Assembly: GCA_964036155.1 (NCBI GenBank)
Contig: OZ038423.1
Location: 59,411,249-59,475,248, forward strand
DNA from: Diploscapter coronatus
Taxonomy: Eukaryota; Nematoda; Chromadorea; Rhabditida; Rhabditidae
Length of the DNA: 64,000 nt
Direction of reading: 5' to 3'
Positions 60,133 to 64,000 of the stretch are shown here, in pieces. The translations under genes and the position numbers were made by a program. The notes under the pieces are model-generated. The model saw nothing but the letters and a program-made list of their open reading frames with translations. It had not been told where the DNA came from and made no database searches. How positions within the stretch are numbered: position 1 is the stretch's first letter; every line of letters begins with the position of its first letter.

Positions 60133-62444
60133 TGTACCCATTTGGAAATAGCCATATTTCAGGTAAATCAGGTAAACATATCCAATTTCAGCGTATTCGA
60201 TATTAAGATTTGCGTAAGAAATGAAATGTATAATTTATGAATTTACTTTTGATGGCATAAAGCCATTTGTCCATGTATAATTTCAGCATCGTTTTTTATT
60301 TCTTCTTCAGATGAAAATATAGCCCTTCTAAAGATAGAGAATTAAAGAATTAGAAAAGAAAAAATAACGCTACAAATAAGAAAGAATAGGGTATCAGGAA
60401 GAAAGAAATAGCATGGATAAAGAGGAGATTTGAAAGATTTAGGGAAAAGAGAGATAATATTTGGAAGAGAAAAATCCCTCTAACCGGTTGTTGGATCGTC
60501 AAGTCGCCTCTGGGCATGGCTTGGGATTTGGGAGAAATAGAATTCCGCTTTAGGAGAAACAAAGAAAAATACAATCTCGTTTGGAGAAATAATGTCTTTT
60601 TAAGGGAGGGGGAAAGACGCAGAGAAACTTTTCCCTTCTATGAAAGAGTACTGGATCTGGGGAGAAAGAAAGAAAGAAGTTATCTTCTTGGGGAAATAGT
60701 AAAGGAATATGAGAGAATGAAGGAATTAGAGAAGCTTTTTTAATCTATGATGATGAAATAGTGCGCGCAAAAGTGGTGGAAATGTGTGTCTGCATTTCTG
60801 CGGTCAGAAAGAGCTGTTATTTGGCGTCATGTTGTTACAGGCTTTTGGTTCGTGGTTTTGGCTATCCGATTTTTTCTCTAACCCATACTATTTCTCCTTT
60901 ACCTGACACCTCTTCTCGGACATGTAGCATTTCTTTACCTTGCCATTCCTTATCATTCTATCTTTAATGATATTTTCTTTTTCTCTCTCTCACTCTCCTT
61001 AATCTAACGCATTCTCTCCATCTTACACTTTTTCTCTGCTTCTTTTTCCTCTCCTAAATCCGCATGCTATTTCTCAGATCTCCTGACCGTAAAGAGAGAT
61101 TTGCCATACAAGGCAAAAGCTTCTCGTTTTAGCTTCTGGCCGAAAGTCTAAGATTTTCCCTCCGCCCAACCTGAAAAATTCGATTATTGATTTTTATGAA
61201 ACTTCAAATTTCGAAGATTTCTCTTCTGGAACTCTATATAATTCTTTATGAAAACACCAATTTGCAGTTATTATTATTTTTCTCATTTTTTCGATTTTTA
61301 CTAATTTTCTGGAACTTTTACTCGAAAAATACCTTAAACTCATCACCCTTATCGAATTATATCAGTTCTTCTCAGTGTAAACTACGTTATTTTCGACCCA
61401 TTCCAGATAGTTTTCTACTAGGTCAAAAATTATTTAGTCTCAGAAAGTGAATTTTCTAAATTCGAGATATCGCTTTGATAGTCTGATCCCTCTGGGTCTG
61501 TCTTTTTCTGTCTCATGTTCACTCTATTCTAATTCTATGCTATTTCTCTCGCGTTCACAAACTTCTTACTTTCTAATTCATGCCTCCTTTGGTGCATTCC
61601 ATTGACCTATTTCCCTCGTTTTCTGCGTCTCCAGCGCACTCTCATTTCTTTATATTATTGCTCTTTCTTTCTATCTTTTCTTCATATTATTCATCTAATT
61701 TTCTGACTCTTTTCTCTCTTTGACTCGAATACTATTTCGGCAAATCTTTGATAGACTCTGTCCTTTCAAATTCACCCCCTGAGGGCGACAAAATCATTGT
61801 ATTCGATGTGATAGCCATTACGTTTTTGCAATTCTTTTTCTCTGCGCTTTCTCCGTTTTCTCTTTCATTACAAGTTTCAAGACTAGAACTTGAATGAACA
61901 TTCTCTTTCTTTCTCTTTAGTTTTTCGGAACTTTCTATTTCTATATATTCACCTTCTCAAACAAATACATATATTGTTTTATTATATAAATGTTCAAGAG
62001 GTCTATTTATATAGAGATCGAAGAAAAAAATGGATTTTCTGATTCTTTACTCTCTGAGTTTATAATTATCTTTCGTTTTATTTTCCTTCTCGAGACTCCC
62101 TAAGGTCTTAACTATCTTTCGTCTTCGATGTTCTATGCCCTTTGTTGGGTTGAAATTGGTGGATATAAACGATAGGGGATTTTCGTGATTTGCCAATTTC
62201 TCCAGCAACGCGATACGTTATCATATCACATAGATTTCTCGTTTCTTTTTTCTCTCCCCTCTCTTTTTATTCCATCTCTCGCCGTCAAGCCTAAGGCCTA
62301 TTTCTAGTTTGTGTAGTTTCCGGTTTTTTCAAGATGTGTATTTAATTTAATTACCTTTAAAATTTTATCGATTTTTCAGGAAGATCAATATATCCGAAGG
62401 GGAGTTTCATATATCCGGATTTTTGAAATCCTTGCTAGGATATA
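60133..62444. other. Intergenic region with purine tract then pyrimidine tract
   Basis: 60340-60750 is strongly purine-rich on the + strand (GGAGAAAT, GAAAGAAAGAAAG), while 60870-62330 is strongly pyrimidine-rich with recurring GCTATTTCTC and TACTATTTCTC words. No coding exon is supported. An ATTTTTCAG acceptor at 62371-62379 begins the leader of the next gene, and that leader carries CATATATCC motifs. Confidence 0.45.
60247..60327 (-). other. Possible alternative upstream exon of the DEG/ENaC gene
   Basis: On the minus strand, a CTTTAG acceptor opens 81 nt reading RAIFSSEEEIKNDAE then IIHGQMALCHQ and ending at a GTAAAT donor in phase 2, the same phase as the called first exon. It could therefore splice to the exon at 59963 in place of exon 1. 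No upstream ATG exon was found, so this is tentative. Confidence 0.3.
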
Positions 62445-63959
62445 ATGCCACCCTCTGTGAGAAGTTCCGAGGGCATAGGCGACGAAAATGCCAATTTACC
62501 CGATCAAAGAACGACAGCGGAACAGGCCCAACGGTAAAAATTTGACCGATTAGCATAGATCGCTAAAAACTAGCTTAGAACTAGTAGCAAAATTGAAATT
62601 TTCAGATATTTTCTTCGATTTTCACCTACAGAAACTGTCATGTTACTTACGCTAGTTTTGGCGCTATTACCTTCGAACCCTGGTATTGGATCGGTTTTAT
62701 TAGCACTAATTTCTGGCTATATCTATAAGGACTATGGGGATTTCATATATCGATCCTATTTGACGCTGCATAGAGATCTGAGGTGATATTCTAATTTCAT
62801 GAAATGCCTTAGTCTTAAATCGAAAGGTTATGTTTTAGCGGACTATATCTCATAATAATTATAAAGACCCATTTATGGTTAGCGCTAAGACGAAACCGAC
62901 CTCTACACGAGATATTTCTTGATGTCGTTGAAAAGTTTGTTTAAATTTATGCTAACTTCGAATATGGCAAATCTTAGAAATCTCAACAAAATCGCTATGA
63001 TAGACATTGAAACTTCACGAACGCTAACTTTCAAGGAGTTTAACCAGCACTGCAATAGATACGCTAATTACTTCCAGGTATGCGACTAGTTAGAAATTAG
63101 CAATTGCTAATAATTAACATATTTCCAGAGCAAGAACTACCGAAAAGGCGACGTAGTAGCACTTTACATGGAGAATAGCGTCGAATTCGTTGGTAAATAT
63201 CGAAATAACAAATAATCAAGAAAAAGATAACGCGTTATTTTCAGCGGCTTGGATGGGACTAGCAAAGCTGGGCTGCGTTACTTCATGGATTAATTCGAAT
63301 TTAAAGCGGGAACAACTTTCGCACTGTATCGAAACGAGCAAGGCCAAGGCTATCATCGCTAGCGAGACGCTACAAAATGGTTGGCAAAAATTAGAGCCAA
63401 TTATATAGATTTAATATACTTCAAGTTTAAGTGCTATTGGATGCTATTAGCGAGGAACTATTGAAATTATCAAACGTCGATGTTCTAGTTCTTGGAAACC
63501 CAGCTTCTGGAACCGAATTTCATAATTTCCGAAAAAGTCTGGAAGATCAAGATATTCTAGAGCCCAAGACGAAGGATGATACTGATTTCCGAAGTCATTC
63601 AAATTAATGTTTAACGTCTTAAAATGTCGTAAAATTAGGTGTATTGTGCTTCATCTACACGAGTGGCACTACGGGAATGCCTAAAGCTGCCGTAATGAAG
63701 CATTTCAGGTACGAGCAGCAGCCTTTTATTAATTCAAATAAGTGATTTTTGATAAGATAAAACTTGCCATAGTTTTCATCCAATTGTAAAATGTTAACAA
63801 TTCCATAGTTAAACTGATAATATTGATAAAAAAGTCGATTTATTGATTTTTCCAGATATTATTCAATCGTTTATGGGGCAGCAAAGTCGTTCGGAATCCG
63901 GTCCTCAGACCGCATCTACGTATCGATGCCCATCTATCACACCGCCGCTGGCATTCTGG
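62445..63959 (+). CDS. Fatty-acid transport protein / very-long-chain acyl-CoA synthetase (SLC27 family), 5' part
   Basis: Nine exons seen: 62445-62533, 62606-62782, 62839-62934, 62978-63077, 63129-63192, 63245-63379, 63432-63593, 63639-63708, 63856-63959; about 332 aa before the window ends in an intron. After a hydrophilic start there is a hydrophobic segment (ETVMLLTLVLALLPSNPGIG), then FATP blocks: RNRPLHEIF, TLTFKEFNQHCNRYANYF, NYRKGDVVALYMENSVEFVA, AWMGLAKLGCVTSWINSNLK. The AMP-binding P-loop is FIYTSGTTGMPKAAVMKH, followed by YVSMPIYHTAAGILG. These enzymes activate imported long and very-long chain fatty acids; C. elegans relatives are ACS-20/ACS-22. The last visible donor is GC (CTGG|GCAAGT at 63960). 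The N-terminal 130 residues are more divergent than the rest. A coding copy of the CATATATC motif lies in exon 2. Confidence 0.9.
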
Positions 63960-64000
63960 GCAAGTGATAACACTGATAAGCCATTTGATAAGCCGACTGA

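Noticed and set aside
60516..60743. 75-codon charged open frame in the purine tract
   Set aside because: Arg/Glu-rich translation expected from any purine-rich tract; no start context or splice support.
1..64000. tRNA, rRNA, CRISPR or bacterial operon features
   Set aside because: I looked for tRNA B-box words, rRNA blocks and regularly spaced repeats and saw none; the intron-rich genes exclude a prokaryotic source.

Overview
The window is eukaryotic nuclear DNA, almost certainly from a nematode. The coding regions are cut into many short exons with mostly small introns. Nearly every gene has a TTTCAG/TTCTAG-type acceptor 2-65 nt before its ATG, as expected for spliced-leader trans-splicing. 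One gene encodes four copies of the nematode-specific 12-cysteine DB module, and the orthologues are typical worm genes (tlp-1/Noc, DEG/ENaC, LRAT-like). I can not name the species. All exon-intron models were built by hand from reading frame, splice-site and intron-phase continuity; no alignment was run.

Layout: (1) 5-217 (-) first exon of an Eco1/ESCO-type cohesin acetyltransferase with an N-terminal PIP box; (2) 862-3266 (+) vps-26 retromer subunit; (3) 4029-5723 (+) PHYHD1-like dioxygenase; (4) 5852-6876 (-) unrecognised 214-aa Ser-rich protein; (5) 11053-18908 (+) 38-exon, about 1519-aa Ig/DB/FN3 single-pass receptor; (6) 24739-28713 (+) tlp-1/NocA zinc-finger factor with large flanking non-coding regions; (7) 35595-37533 (-) ALG14; (8) 37999-44350 (+) SPT5; (9) 44634-47185 (+) glucocerebrosidase (GH30), close enough behind spt-5 to be operonic; (10) 48276-49833 (-) LRAT-like acyltransferase; (11) 52571-54144 (+) ERI-1-like exonuclease fold lacking key catalytic residues; (12) 54946-57383 (+) F-box protein with two nearly identical kelch units fused in frame; (13) 57632-60132 (-) DEG/ENaC channel; (14) 62445-63959+ (+) 5' part of an SLC27/FATP-type acyl-CoA synthetase, cut by the window end.

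The genes are mostly unrelated housekeeping and neuronal or cell-surface functions; apart from the possible spt-5/gba operon and the divergent pairs (eco1/vps-26, alg-14/spt-5) I see no shared pathway. The 47-58 kb interval is rich in small repeats: hairpin (MITE-like) elements, a GC-rich element with terminal inverted repeats, and four copies of one roughly 100-bp family. Shorter dispersed motifs recur through the whole window.

The most unusual observations are: nine GC-AG introns among about 150 modelled introns; one DEG/ENaC intron with no AG dinucleotide before its exon (apparent GT-AT); a probable pseudo-exonuclease of the ERI-1 family; and an exon that joins two tandem kelch units into one reading frame.
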